Below, in pieces: positions 52,483-61,595 of a DNA stretch of 64,000 nucleotides. This DNA is from Fidelibacterota bacterium SCGC AAA160-B08. Its GTDB lineage: Bacteria > Fidelibacterota > Marinisomatia > Marinisomatales > Marinisomataceae. The translations under genes were made by a program, and so were the position numbers. Below the pieces are notes generated by a model. That model searched no databases. It saw only the letters and a list, made by a program, of their open reading frames with translations, and was not told where the DNA came from. Position 1 is the stretch's first letter. Each line of letters starts with the position of its first letter. Location of the stretch: assembly GCA_000402755.1 (NCBI GenBank), contig AQSD01000005.1, forward strand, positions 3,568-67,567. The letters are read 5' to 3'.

Positions 52483-54411
52483 TTATTTTTTAATTAAACT
52501 TGCAACAACGCTCGGGTCTGCTAAGGTCGAGATATCGCCTAGATCATCAGTTTCATTTTGAGCAATTTTTTTCAAAATTCTTCTCATAATCTTGCCAGAT
52601 CGTGTTTTAGGTAATCCTTCACAAAATTGAACCACACTTGGCTTTGCATGAGGGCCAATAATCTTTGTCACAGTAGATAGAATATCTGTTTTAATATCAT
52701 CGGACGGTTCAACACCAGTCATCAATGTAACAAAGGCATAAATACCTTCTCCTTTAATATCATGATTATATCCAATTACAGCAGCTTCTGCTACCCCAGT
52801 TGCCGCGCCAATAGCTCCTTCAACTTCTGCAGTTCCAATACGATGTCCTGATACATTTAAGACATCATCTACTCTACCTGTAATCCAATAATATCCATCT
52901 TCGTCAATAAATGCTCCATCTCCAGTAAAATAATTTCCAGGGGCTTGAGAAAAATAAGTATCCTTAAAGCGTTGATGATCCCCATATATAGTACGCATTT
53001 GACCTGGCCATGATTGTGTGATCACTAAATATCCCGTTGTATTGGGTTCAGTAATTTTATTTCCCTTTTCATCAAGTAATGCAGGTTCGATTCCAGGTAA
53101 TGGCAATGTAGCTGATCCAGGTTTAGTTGGAACACATCCTGGAATTGGAGACATCAATACTCCGCCAGTTTCTGTCTGCCACCACGTATCCACAATGGGA
53201 CATTTTTCTTTTCCTATAACTTGAAAATACCAATGCCATTCTGGTGATTTAATGGGTTCTCCTACCGTACCTAGTACTCTCAGACTTGATAAATCATATT
53301 GATTTGGGAAGTCATTGCCTTCCTTCATTAATGCACGCAATGCCGTCGGTGCTGTATAAAAAATATTTACTTTATGTTGTTCTACAATTTGCCAAAAACG
53401 ACCATGGTCAGGATAATTAGGCACTCCTTCAAAAATAACTTGAGTCACCCCATTGGAAAGAGGTCCATATACAATATAGGAATGTCCTGTAATCCAGCCA
53501 ATATCTGCTGTGCACCAATAGACATGGTCTTGATGGTGGTCAAATACCATCTCATGTGTATGTGAGGTATATACCATATATCCGCCTGTAGTATGTAACA
53601 CTCCTTTTGGAGTTCCTGTTGACCCAGAGGTGTATAAAATAAATAAAGGATCTTCAGCATCCATAACCTCAGGACTACATACGGTATCGCATCCTTCTAT
53701 AAAATCATGCCAATATATATCTCTTCCTTCTTGCATCGATATGTCATTGCCACATCTATCTACAACTACAATCTTTTCTAGTGAAGGACACTCATCTGCG
53801 ATTTGACTTGCATTGTCTTTCATCGGGATGTCATGTTTTGTACCGCGCACTCCATTATCTTGCGTGATCAGTAATTTACATTCCGAATCGTTAATTCTAT
53901 TTTTTAATGCATCGCTAGAAAATGCTCCAAATACAACAGAGTGCACTGCTCCAATACGCGCACAAGCTAACATCGCAACAATAGCTTCTGGAATCATTTG
54001 CATGTAAATACAGACTCGATCTCCTTTTTGAATATTTGCTTTTTTTAGTGCATTTGCAAATTGAGATACATGTATTAACAATTCATTATAGGTCACATCC
54101 TTACTGATATTCACATCATTCGATTGCCAGATCAATGCTGTTTTTTCGCCTAAGCCATTATTAATATGTCGATCAATACAATTATAAGAAGCATTAAGTT
54201 TTCCATTGGTAAACCATTCAATATGCGATTTATCATAGTCAGTTTTATTGACATCTGTCCACTTTTCAAACCAATCAATTCTTTCTGCAACTTGTGCCCA
54301 ATACGCTTCATTGTCTGTGTTAGCAGATTCTTTGATTATAAGATATTCTTCAAGACTATTTAAGCCAGTTAAGGATGAAAAATTTTCAGGGACATTGTAT
54401 TTTTTACTCAT
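52483..54411 (-). CDS. acs: Acetyl-coenzyme A synthetase
   Basis: The enzyme activates acetate with ATP and CoA to acetyl-CoA. The 642-residue protein has the adenylate-forming motifs FILYTSGSTGTPKGVLHTTGG (P-loop type), VDTWWQTETGGVLMSPIPG, YFTGDGAFIDEDGYYWITGRVDD and the regulated lysine motif LPKTRSGKIMRR. Length and layout match bacterial Acs. It lets the cell use acetate and, with glpX and aldolase elsewhere in the window, build sugars from it. Its start lies about 100 bases downstream of a hemolysin III-like gene on the same strand. Confidence 0.97.
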   Translation of the reverse strand: MSKKYNVPENFSSLTGLNSLEEYLIIKESANTDNEAYWAQVAERIDWFEKWTDVNKTDYDKSHIEWFTNGKLNASYNCIDRHINNGLGEKTALIWQSNDVNISKDVTYNELLIHVSQFANALKKANIQKGDRVCIYMQMIPEAIVAMLACARIGAVHSVVFGAFSSDALKNRINDSECKLLITQDNGVRGTKHDIPMKDNASQIADECPSLEKIVVVDRCGNDISMQEGRDIYWHDFIEGCDTVCSPEVMDAEDPLFILYTSGSTGTPKGVLHTTGGYMVYTSHTHEMVFDHHQDHVYWCTADIGWITGHSYIVYGPLSNGVTQVIFEGVPNYPDHGRFWQIVEQHKVNIFYTAPTALRALMKEGNDFPNQYDLSSLRVLGTVGEPIKSPEWHWYFQVIGKEKCPIVDTWWQTETGGVLMSPIPGCVPTKPGSATLPLPGIEPALLDEKGNKITEPNTTGYLVITQSWPGQMRTIYGDHQRFKDTYFSQAPGNYFTGDGAFIDEDGYYWITGRVDDVLNVSGHRIGTAEVEGAIGAATGVAEAAVIGYNHDIKGEGIYAFVTLMTGVEPSDDIKTDILSTVTKIIGPHAKPSVVQFCEGLPKTRSGKIMRRILKKIAQNETDDLGDISTLADPSVVASLIKK

Positions 54412-54513
54412 AATATAAATTATGAAATAATCCTGCTAAAAAGTGGATTTAATTATTGGTTGTTAGAAATAATGAGACAGTTATACATAATACTTTTTTC
54501 TATTTATGCATAC

Positions 54514-55176
54514 TTAAACTGGTAAAACATAAAAAAATATTGAAATAAAATGACTGAAACTTCCCGCGATAACAAAGAGGTGCCAGATAAAATGATTGTA
54601 CTGAATACGATCATCCATCAAGTAAAAAAATACACCTACCAAATAAGATAGGCATCCTGCTATGAGCCATGCTACTCCTTCATATGGTAATAATTTGAAT
54701 AGATCTTGGGTATAAAAAACACAGATTCCTCCCATTCCTATATACAGCAATGTTGAGATTATATTATATTTTCCTACAGTAAATCCCTTCCATAGAATAC
54801 CAAATAATGCAATACTCCAAATCACCCCAAATAAAATCCATCCTTTTTTATCTCCCAAGCCTACAAGAGCATAAGGAGTATATGAACCAGCAATCATCGT
54901 ATAGATAGCAAACATATCAAGCATTCTATATGTATTGCGCTTAGCGGGGTCTTTGGCATTATGATACATAGCCGAACTAAGAAACATTAACATCCATGCA
55001 ATCCCAAAAGTAATAAGACTAAAGATATAGATAGGGGTACCGTCATTAATGCCTTTGAGCACAAGTAGAATAAAACATACGCTACTGCATAAAAAAGCGT
55101 ACCAATGACTCAACACATTGAGTCGTTCTTCTTTTTCAGAATAAAAATGAGTGTTAATAGTATCTTTATTGTTCAT
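54514..55176 (-). CDS. Hemolysin III/PAQR-family membrane protein
   Basis: The 220-residue protein has seven membrane segments. SEKEERLNVLSHWYAFLCS (family opening), SSAMYHNAKDPAKRNTYRMLDMFAIYTMIAGSYTP with the conserved His, Ser, Asp and Tyr, and HFIWHLFVIAGSFSHFISIF with the terminal His cluster, match the HlyIII/adiponectin-receptor superfamily. These are zinc-binding ceramidase-like membrane proteins. The name hemolysin is historical and does not indicate a toxin. Confidence 0.9.
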   Translation of the reverse strand: MNNKDTINTHFYSEKEERLNVLSHWYAFLCSSVCFILLVLKGINDGTPIYIFSLITFGIAWMLMFLSSAMYHNAKDPAKRNTYRMLDMFAIYTMIAGSYTPYALVGLGDKKGWILFGVIWSIALFGILWKGFTVGKYNIISTLLYIGMGGICVFYTQDLFKLLPYEGVAWLIAGCLSYLVGVFFYLMDDRIQYNHFIWHLFVIAGSFSHFISIFFYVLPV

Positions 55177-55220
55177 TGTATTGATTGCTAAGATTAGAGT
55201 ATAAACTTACGAAAGAATTA

Positions 55221-56066
55221 TTACTTTTTTTTAAAAACTCTTTGTTTTTCAAAATCTTTTATATCTCTTTTAGATCTTTTTATTCCACGTATGTGCGGCA
55301 TAAAAATTCCGCGAGTATTTCCACAGTTTTCACCAAGAGGCTTTTCCTTAATCCAAGAGTCATATTGATAATTAGCAAACCATTGTTTGAAAGAATTTTT
55401 AAATGTATTAATAACAAGAGGATGTAATGAGTCTATATCATATTCATCTCCTTTTTCTGTTATAATATTAACTCCCACAAAAAGTGCTATCAGCTTACGA
55501 ATAGATGCATATCGTCTATAAATTTGGATCTCAAAATGTTTGAAGTGCTTATTTTTAACCTTTCCAAAGCGCTTGTTTAACCAGTTTCCTCTGTATTTAT
55601 TAAAATCAAGAGACTGTATTAATAAGACATGATTAGGGTTATCCTTAATGTTGTAAGATGGATGATTCCATAAATACTCCATAAAGGTATTGACTTGACG
55701 TTGTGTAAATTCTTTTTTTGATGCAATAGGCTTAAGCGAATGTCGCTTTAAGTACATTTCTGCAATCAACTTCATATCTTTTAAATTATGTTCTTTAGCA
55801 AAATCATCATTGTCTACTGCAAACCATGGAGCATCATTTAAATGATCGACTCCTCTTCCATCAATGATAGGATTATAATACTCATACCCTTTTAGCGTTC
55901 CAATATCGACTCCATGATTATGAATACTTCTTTCAATCCAAAGAAGGCTTCCAAGATAGAACTCCACCTTTTGATGTTTATCTTTTATAGTAAGAAAAAA
56001 AGAATACGTAGCATGCCATTCATTTAATAGATCTTTTAATTCATTAAGATTTGGCTTATTCGTCAT
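55221..56066 (-). CDS. Uncharacterised soluble protein (281 residues)
   Basis: I do not recognise a family. There is no signal peptide or membrane segment. The sequence is basic and rich in aromatic and Lys residues; DGRGVDHLNDAPWFAVDNDDF and HNHGVDIGTLKGYEYYNPII look like compact motifs, and the C-terminus is strongly basic (KRSKRDIKDFEKQRVFKKK), which would suit nucleic-acid binding. It overlaps the following TIGR02450-like gene by 11 bases and is therefore coupled to it. Confidence 0.75.
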   Translation of the reverse strand: MTNKPNLNELKDLLNEWHATYSFFLTIKDKHQKVEFYLGSLLWIERSIHNHGVDIGTLKGYEYYNPIIDGRGVDHLNDAPWFAVDNDDFAKEHNLKDMKLIAEMYLKRHSLKPIASKKEFTQRQVNTFMEYLWNHPSYNIKDNPNHVLLIQSLDFNKYRGNWLNKRFGKVKNKHFKHFEIQIYRRYASIRKLIALFVGVNIITEKGDEYDIDSLHPLVINTFKNSFKQWFANYQYDSWIKEKPLGENCGNTRGIFMPHIRGIKRSKRDIKDFEKQRVFKKK

Positions 56067-56304
56067 TAGCTGCTTCCAATATTCTCCAGCTTGGTAGCCA
56101 TTTGTTACGATTCTCTAATTCTGCTTCACTTACTGTGACTTTAATCTTTTTCTTACACACTGAAAATAGTTCCAGTTCATTGGTTTTTTTGTTCACATTG
56201 ATTACTTCAAAATGTCTCCAGCCTTTTACTTCATTAATAGACGTCCATTTAGAGTGTTGATAATTTCTTTTCATATAGGTCATTATTTTAAAACTATTTT
56301 TCAA
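56056..56304 (-). CDS. Small TIGR02450-like Trp-rich protein
   Basis: The product has SKWTSINEVKGWRHFEVINVN and NRNKWLPSWRIL, close to the Trp-rich TIGR02450 family (KWTA...KHF...W). It is a small soluble protein of unknown function. The long frame begins at 56304 with MKNSFKIMTYMKRNY; internal Met codons at residues 8 and 11 are possible starts, and the conserved part begins after them. It overlaps the 281-residue protein gene by 11 bases. Confidence 0.7.
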   Translation of the reverse strand: MKNSFKIMTYMKRNYQHSKWTSINEVKGWRHFEVINVNKKTNELELFSVCKKKIKVTVSEAELENRNKWLPSWRILEAANDE

Positions 56305-56479
56305 GACACTATAGGAAATAATTTTATACTAATATTTACACTTGAGGTTGATTTTTAAGATGTATATAATAAGTATAAATTATTGAAATCAATATTGTTA
56401 GAAGGAATTTTTCAACATGAATATGCTGAAAAATCTATTTTTTTCATTAATCAAGTAAACAAACATATAAGGAACTACA

Positions 56480-57316
56480 ATGAAAAAACTATTACTAGTA
56501 GCCTTGTTTACAACTATGGTCTTCTCACAATATACTGATGGGAATACTGTTGTAACTTGGTCAAAATACAAATGGGAACCGATTGGTGAGAACCCAGATA
56601 TTTCTTGGATGGATAGAAATGCAGATGTTGCAACCTATCAGCTAGCAAGACATAAAGTATCAAGACAGCTAATGAGCTCAATGATGTTAACGCATTTTTG
56701 GACTGGAGAATCAGAAGATGTTGCAATTTTAGGTGAATTTAGAAATATGAAAGATGCAACTGACTACGCTGGATTTAATAATATTGATGATATGGCATGG
56801 AGAAATGCAGATGAAAGATCAACTGCTTTGTCAAATTATAATAGGCATTTTCAATCATACCATGAAGATGTACATATCTTAGAACACTGGAAAGCCCTAG
56901 AAAAAAAGAATACTGCGGCATTAACTGGTGAAGAAACTATCAACAATGGAAATGTAGTTTCAGTAAGCATTCGATACTGGAAACGCATGAGCGAAGTTGA
57001 AGGTGGTTCTGGAGAAGATCGTTTAGCAATGATGAAAAAATATGCGGACGAAGTTGTTAAGCAGAATCCTAAAATTGTTAGCCAAAAAGTCTTAACACAC
57101 TTATGGTCAGGGTCAATTGAAGGTGGTGTATTACCTGTTTTCTATATTACTGAATATGCTTCTTTAGAAGACATGGCAGCAGCTGGAAATGCGGCATTAG
57201 AAGATGCAGCGTTTGGTGCAGAAAATAGAGGAGACTATTGGAAGTACTTCCATGACATATGGGACAATCATACCGATTTAGGTATTTTCAAAACCTTCGC
57301 ACCAGCGAATAAATAA
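56480..57316 (+). CDS. Secreted protein with two ferredoxin-like repeats of unknown function
   Basis: A signal peptide (about 1-16) and then 260 residues with two similar halves: the first contains RHKVSRQLMSSMMLTHFWTGESEDVAILGEFRNMKDATDYAG, the second QNPKIVSQKVLTHLWSGSIEGGVLPVFYITEYASLEDMAAAG. Each half has a LTH(F/L)W(T/S)G motif and an alpha/beta hairpin pattern typical of dimeric alpha-beta-barrel proteins such as antibiotic monooxygenase-like folds. RBS AAGGA before the ATG. The function is unknown. Confidence 0.8.
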   Translation: MKKLLLVALFTTMVFSQYTDGNTVVTWSKYKWEPIGENPDISWMDRNADVATYQLARHKVSRQLMSSMMLTHFWTGESEDVAILGEFRNMKDATDYAGFNNIDDMAWRNADERSTALSNYNRHFQSYHEDVHILEHWKALEKKNTAALTGEETINNGNVVSVSIRYWKRMSEVEGGSGEDRLAMMKKYADEVVKQNPKIVSQKVLTHLWSGSIEGGVLPVFYITEYASLEDMAAAGNAALEDAAFGAENRGDYWKYFHDIWDNHTDLGIFKTFAPANK

Positions 57317-57326
57317 TCTTTACATA

Positions 57327-57354
57327 AAAAGGGCTAGTATATTGCTAGCCCTTT
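57327..57354. terminator. Rho-independent terminator after the secreted repeat protein
   Basis: AAAAGGGCTAG, loop with TATATTG, CTAGCCCTTT form a clear hairpin with a T-rich downstream stretch, ending transcription between the secreted protein gene and menG. Confidence 0.9.
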
Positions 57355-57369
57355 CTTTTAATTTTTAAG

Positions 57370-58092
57370 GTGAATCATAAGCCTTATAAAAATCTAACTA
57401 ATTCAAAAAAAGAACAGATTGTTACTATGTTTGATCGTATTGCTAAAACATACGATCGATTAAATGGACTTATTACGTTTGGAATGGATAAGGCTTGGCG
57501 TAGAAGCGTAGCAACCATGATTCTTGCTAAAAATCCTACAAGTATATTAGATGTAGCTACAGGCACTGGAGCTCTAGCAATTGATTTAGCGACACGATCT
57601 TCGGTAGAGATAGTTGGAATAGATATTTCACAAGAAATGCTTACTATCGGTAAGGAAAAAATACGTTCCTTGGGATTGGATAAAACAATTAGCATGGAAT
57701 TAGATGACGCTGAATCATTATCATTTAATAGTGATCGCTTTGATGCAGTAACAATAGGATTCGGAGTGCGTAATTTTGAAGATTTAAATCAAGGATTACG
57801 CGAAGTAAATAGGGTCTTAAAATCTGGAGGACAATTGGTTATACTTGAAACATCTGTCCCAACATATTTTCCATTTAAACAAGGATACTACTTATATACA
57901 AAATGGGTTATTCCCTTATTTGGTAAGTTGTTTGCGAGAAATAAAGTTGCCTATGAATATCTATCTACATCTGCTAATATTTTTCCTCACGGAGAAAGAT
58001 TTAATGAAATTCTAAGAAAAAATGGATTTAAGAATACTGTTAGTTATCCAAGAATGTTTGGTATTGTAACTATTTACTCAGCATTTAAATAA
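57370..58092 (+). CDS. menG: Demethylmenaquinone methyltransferase (MenG/UbiE)
   Basis: The enzyme adds the methyl group to demethylmenaquinone (and to demethoxyubiquinone in other species), supplying the menaquinone that ACIII uses. The 240-residue SAM methyltransferase has VTMFDRIAKTYDRLNGLITFGMDKAWR (UbiE signature), the SAM motif LDVATGTGALAIDLA, VTIGFGVRNFEDLNQGLREVNRVLKSGG and GIVTIYSAFK at the end, the standard UbiE/MenG ending. Start is GTG at 57370. Menaquinone is inferred from ACIII and the absence of ubiquinone-specific genes. Confidence 0.93.
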   Translation: MNHKPYKNLTNSKKEQIVTMFDRIAKTYDRLNGLITFGMDKAWRRSVATMILAKNPTSILDVATGTGALAIDLATRSSVEIVGIDISQEMLTIGKEKIRSLGLDKTISMELDDAESLSFNSDRFDAVTIGFGVRNFEDLNQGLREVNRVLKSGGQLVILETSVPTYFPFKQGYYLYTKWVIPLFGKLFARNKVAYEYLSTSANIFPHGERFNEILRKNGFKNTVSYPRMFGIVTIYSAFK

Positions 58093-58701
58093 TTAAAAAT
58101 GTACCATCAATGTAAAGAAGGTATCCTTACCATTGCCGCCAAATTCAACTAGATAATTTCTCTTCAATATGCGAACAACTGGTAATATCTTTTCATAATT
58201 TTTATTATCTATCTGATGGTTAGAGTATTGACCTATCAACCAGATTGAAGTACCCTTATATCCTTTTATTTTTGGTGTAAATGCAAGGCGAAAATTATGC
58301 ATAATTGATTCATCGTATGAGAAGTATTCCAACATGTGCATTACCATAAATCGTCTATTTTCCCAATCAGCATGTAGTCCCAACTTATACATAGATTCTT
58401 CAGAATCTAGATTGAAACTAATACTAGATAATCCGTAGATATTCGCTTGGTAAGAACGACTATTCCATCGTTTTATTAATAAATTATTATTGGATGCAAT
58501 AAAAGACTGCTCATCATACTTATGATTAAATATTTGAATACCAGAATACCAATTTCTGGTTAATGTTTTACCAAACCTTATATCAGTAATATCAGGAGAA
58601 TCAATTAACCAAATCACCTTCCCGCCTTTAAATATAACAGGATGTGCGCTCAGCATAGATATAAATAAGAAAGAGCAAAGAATAAGTTTTTTTGTATTCA
58701 A
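58093..58701 (-). CDS. Secreted beta-rich protein of unknown function
   Basis: The 202-residue product has a signal peptide (about 1-19) and alternating hydrophobic pattern typical of beta strands (FVIRFGKTLTRNWYSGIQIF, ANIYGLSSISFNLD), perhaps an outer-membrane barrel or beta-sandwich. It lies 6 bases downstream of the HMA protein gene on the same strand and its end is one base after menG. No family recognised. A role with the neighbouring metal-binding protein is a guess. Confidence 0.7.
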   Translation of the reverse strand: MNTKKLILCSFLFISMLSAHPVIFKGGKVIWLIDSPDITDIRFGKTLTRNWYSGIQIFNHKYDEQSFIASNNNLLIKRWNSRSYQANIYGLSSISFNLDSEESMYKLGLHADWENRRFMVMHMLEYFSYDESIMHNFRLAFTPKIKGYKGTSIWLIGQYSNHQIDNKNYEKILPVVRILKRNYLVEFGGNGKDTFFTLMVHF

Positions 58702-58707
58702 AAAAAT

Positions 58708-59079
58708 CTAACCGACTAGCTTAGGAGCCGCCTTTTTCTTGATAGATTTTCCATCAAAATTTGTATAGATAGAAACTGTGTCATATCCAGCGTCTTTAAC
58801 AATTTGTATAGCCTCGAGTGCATCAATTGTTTTTGATAAATCTACAGGGATATAAATCATTTGTGTATCAAGATCTATTTCAATGCCATCTGCTTTGAAT
58901 TTTTTATTATTTAAAAATGAAAGCTCAGATAATCCTTCTTGAATACCAAATGCACACATAGCACATACCATACCATTCACTTCTAATACCATTTCATCTT
59001 TCTCAACATTCAAATCTAAATCTTGGCTATAAAGAACTGATGCAAATAATATTATTACAATTAATATATATTTTTTCAT
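58708..59079 (-). CDS. Periplasmic heavy-metal-associated (HMA) domain protein, CxxC type
   Basis: The 123-residue protein has a signal peptide (about 1-18) and an HMA-like fold with the canonical loop NGMVCAMCAFGIQEGL (CxxC). The end, VSIYTNFDGKSIKKKAAPKLVG, is basic. It is probably a soft-metal (copper) binding periplasmic protein, and it differs from the CxxxC protein at 23733-24089. Its gene is divergent to the phosphodiesterase and followed by a secreted beta-rich protein. Confidence 0.88.
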   Translation of the reverse strand: MKKYILIVIILFASVLYSQDLDLNVEKDEMVLEVNGMVCAMCAFGIQEGLSELSFLNNKKFKADGIEIDLDTQMIYIPVDLSKTIDALEAIQIVKDAGYDTVSIYTNFDGKSIKKKAAPKLVG

Positions 59080-59126
59080 ACTAAAATTTATATTAAAAAA
59101 TCTAGATATACACTATATTATCAATA

Positions 59127-60395
59127 ATGAGACTTTTTAAACAAGCGATATTTCTATTGTGTATATGTATGATATTTTCTTGTTCTCAGACACAAGAAGG
59201 AAGTTCAGATCAAGTTTATAATCAACCAGGAACTCCATTAATCTTAATTTCAATCGATGGTTTTCGATGGGATTATTTAGAAAAAACAGATACTCCCTAC
59301 TTAGATCAACTTGTGGCATCCGGCGCACGATCCCAAGGACTTATTCCTTCCTACCCAAGTAAAACATTTCCCAATCATCTTAGTATCGTTACAGGATCTT
59401 ATCCTAATAATCATGGACTAGTTGCCAATAGGATGTATGATGAAGTCTTTGATGAATATTATTATATCGGACAAGGCAGTACGGCAGCACGAGATGGTAA
59501 ATGGATTAATAGAGAGCCAATTTGGGTTACAGTAGAAAACCAATCCCTTCGTGCTATGACTATGTTTTGGCCAGCATCTGATGCAAAAATTATGGGAGTA
59601 AGACCATCTAATTGGTTTACATATAATGAATCCATTACAAATACGCAGCGCATGGAACAACTATTACGATGGCTTGATTTAAAAGACAATAAACGTCCTA
59701 CCTTTCTAGCAAGCTATTTTAGTGATGTAGATAATGCAGGTCATAGATATGGACCTGAAGCAGAAGAAACCAAAATAGCTATCAGAAGTATTGATAGTGA
59801 AATTGGCGTACTAATTAATGGCTTAAAAGATCGTGGAATCTTTGATGCAGTAAATATTGTGATTGTTTCTGATCATGGCATGACAGAGACCTATACTGAT
59901 CAAGTCATTTTTTTAGATGACTATATTGATATGTCAAGAGTGGAATTAGTTGATAAAGGTCCGTTTGCCGTTATGCGAGTGGTTATGGGGTTAATTGATG
60001 GTGATGCTAAACCAGAAGTAGATAATTTATTTCCATTATTAGAAAATGCACATCCTAATATGAAAATTTACAAGAAAAATGAATTCCCAGAAAATTTTCA
60101 TATGACCGATAATCGTCGTATTCAAGATTTAACTGCAGTAGCCGATGATCATTGGCGCATTTTAACGCGTGACACTTTTAATCCAAGCTATTTTCCAAAA
60201 GGGGATCATGGCTATCATCCTGACTATGAATCAATGCATGGAATCTTTATTGGTCATGGGCCAGATTTTAAAATAGACTATGTCGGCCCTAGAGTTCAAA
60301 ACATTCATTTATATGAAATGATGTGCAAGTTAATGGACATTACTCCTTCTATAAACGATGGAGACATTACAGCAACCACCACTTTTTTGAAATAG
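59127..60395 (+). CDS. Ectonucleotide pyrophosphatase/phosphodiesterase (NPP) family lipoprotein
   Basis: The 422-residue extracytoplasmic enzyme hydrolyses nucleotide or phospholipid phosphodiester bonds. It has a lipoprotein signal (ending MIFSC, Cys about 19), the metal and nucleophile motif SIDGFRWDY with the catalytic Thr in YPSKTFPNHLSIVTGSYPNNHGL, then SDVDNAGHRYGP, SDHGMTETY, and GDHGYHPDYESMHGIFIGHGP as the second metal site. This suggests phosphate scavenging or removal of pyrophosphate. It is monocistronic or leads a small membrane ORF. Confidence 0.94.
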   Translation: MRLFKQAIFLLCICMIFSCSQTQEGSSDQVYNQPGTPLILISIDGFRWDYLEKTDTPYLDQLVASGARSQGLIPSYPSKTFPNHLSIVTGSYPNNHGLVANRMYDEVFDEYYYIGQGSTAARDGKWINREPIWVTVENQSLRAMTMFWPASDAKIMGVRPSNWFTYNESITNTQRMEQLLRWLDLKDNKRPTFLASYFSDVDNAGHRYGPEAEETKIAIRSIDSEIGVLINGLKDRGIFDAVNIVIVSDHGMTETYTDQVIFLDDYIDMSRVELVDKGPFAVMRVVMGLIDGDAKPEVDNLFPLLENAHPNMKIYKKNEFPENFHMTDNRRIQDLTAVADDHWRILTRDTFNPSYFPKGDHGYHPDYESMHGIFIGHGPDFKIDYVGPRVQNIHLYEMMCKLMDITPSINDGDITATTTFLK

Positions 60396-60405
60396 CTATT
60401 TTCTA

Positions 60406-60501
60406 ATGAAAAAAGAAGAACCGTCTATAAGAATAATTATATTTCTTGTAGCTGCTTGGCTAATAATATTTACAACTCTCCTGATTTCGTTAGTATTTTA
60501 A
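60406..60501 (+). CDS. 31-residue single-span membrane peptide
   Basis: A 32-codon frame 10 bases after the phosphodiesterase stop encodes a short charged head (MKKEEPS) and one membrane helix (IIIFLVAAWLIIFTTLLISL). No clear ribosome binding site is seen. It could be a small membrane partner of the enzyme, but homology is not established. Confidence 0.4.
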   Translation: MKKEEPSIRIIIFLVAAWLIIFTTLLISLVF

Positions 60502-60678
60502 AAATTAGTCATCTTAATTTTTACTGTTAATATTCTACAAAAGAATTCATACATTTTATTTTCTTAAGATAAAAAGTATTATTCAATTTTTCTCCCTCCT
60601 GAACACAATCAAAAGGATTGCGATAGTAGCCCTTTTTGAGTCAAAATTTTGTAAACTATAAGAAATAAAGGAGAAAAT

Positions 60679-60993
60679 ATGCATTTACTAATTGTTAATT
60701 TTAGTCTTGATGGTCTTTCTCATGAAGAATACCTAAATATTGCAGATGAGCTTGCACCTGTTTTTGCAAAAGTTGCTGGCTTACAATCAAAAACTTGGTT
60801 ATCAGATCAAGACAATAACGTTTATGGCGGTGTTTATGTTTTTGAAAATAAACAAGCGCATGATGATTATTGTGCGAGCGAACTGTTTGCTAGCGTTGGA
60901 GGTAATCCAAATTTTACTAACATTAGTGTAAAGTCTTTTGGAACACTTGAAGGTCCGACTAAAACATGTAAAAATTGTTGTGACTGCTGCTAA
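60679..60993 (+). CDS. YdhR-like dimeric alpha-beta protein with Cys-rich tail
   Basis: The 104-residue product begins MHLLIVNFSLDGLSHEEYLNIADELAPVF and has AGLQSKTWLSDQDNNVYGGVYVFENKQAHDDY, the pattern of the YdhR/putative monooxygenase family, a ferredoxin-like fold. The C-terminus is unusual: KTCKNCCDCC, five Cys in eight residues, which could bind a metal or form disulfides. No signal peptide. A strong AAAGGAG site precedes the ATG, and a strong terminator follows. Confidence 0.82.
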   Translation: MHLLIVNFSLDGLSHEEYLNIADELAPVFAKVAGLQSKTWLSDQDNNVYGGVYVFENKQAHDDYCASELFASVGGNPNFTNISVKSFGTLEGPTKTCKNCCDCC

Positions 60994-61012
60994 AGATTAA
61001 TTCATGTAATAA

Positions 61013-61040
61013 GAAAGGCGGATATTTATTCGCCTTTTTT
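61013..61040. terminator. Rho-independent terminator, probably bidirectional
   Basis: AAAGGCG, a mixed loop of about 10 bases, then CGCCTTT with flanking A-run and T-run lies between the YdhR-like gene (plus) and the convergent membrane protein gene (minus). Confidence 0.85.
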
Positions 61041-61043
61041 ATT

Positions 61044-61595
61044 CTAGTCTACCAGTTTGATACACTTTAATACTGTAAGATAGTATATGATTGGAGCTAT
61101 CAACCAAATTAGCTGTGGTATGATTGTCATGTTATTCCCATTGATAGATACAAAGACAGGATTATACCAATTTTCTAAAAAGAACCACAACTTTCCATTA
61201 CAGTTTAAGTCAATTAGAAACTCTGAAATACTTCCCCATGCAATCATAATTAAAAGTGCTTTAGGATTAAAAGTATAGAGATAATCATTATGTTTTAAAA
61301 TTTTATTACATAGAAAAATACCTATTAAAAAAATGAGGCTATCTAAAAAGGCGTAGTTTATATTACGTACTAATGGAAGATCTATAGGCCAATCGACTAA
61401 AATTAAATGAAATGAATCTCCTGCTAATGCAAAAGGTATTTCCCAAGTAAATCCGACGCATATCCCTATAATAAATAGTGTAATAATTTTTTTTGATATA
61501 TATCCTAGCTGATAAAGAAAGAAGAATATAATAGGAGATGATGATCCAACAATAAAAGCAGTCCACATCATTTGATTAGCAGTTAAGAAATTCAT
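61044..61595 (-). CDS. Polytopic membrane protein of unknown function
   Basis: The 183-residue protein has about six hydrophobic segments with loops rich in Trp and Asn (DWPIDLPLVRNINYAFLDSLIF; ENWYNPVFVSINGNNMTIIPQLIW). I do not recognise a family. Its start is the base before the carbamate kinase stop, so the two genes are immediately adjacent on the minus strand. Confidence 0.75.
   Translation of the reverse strand: MNFLTANQMMWTAFIVGSSSPIIFFFLYQLGYISKKIITLFIIGICVGFTWEIPFALAGDSFHLILVDWPIDLPLVRNINYAFLDSLIFLIGIFLCNKILKHNDYLYTFNPKALLIMIAWGSISEFLIDLNCNGKLWFFLENWYNPVFVSINGNNMTIIPQLIWLIAPIIYYLTVLKCIKLVD

Noticed and set aside
54514..55176. Toxin (hemolysin III).
   Set aside because: The PAQR fold and zinc-site residues indicate a membrane hydrolase-like protein; the hemolysin name is historical.
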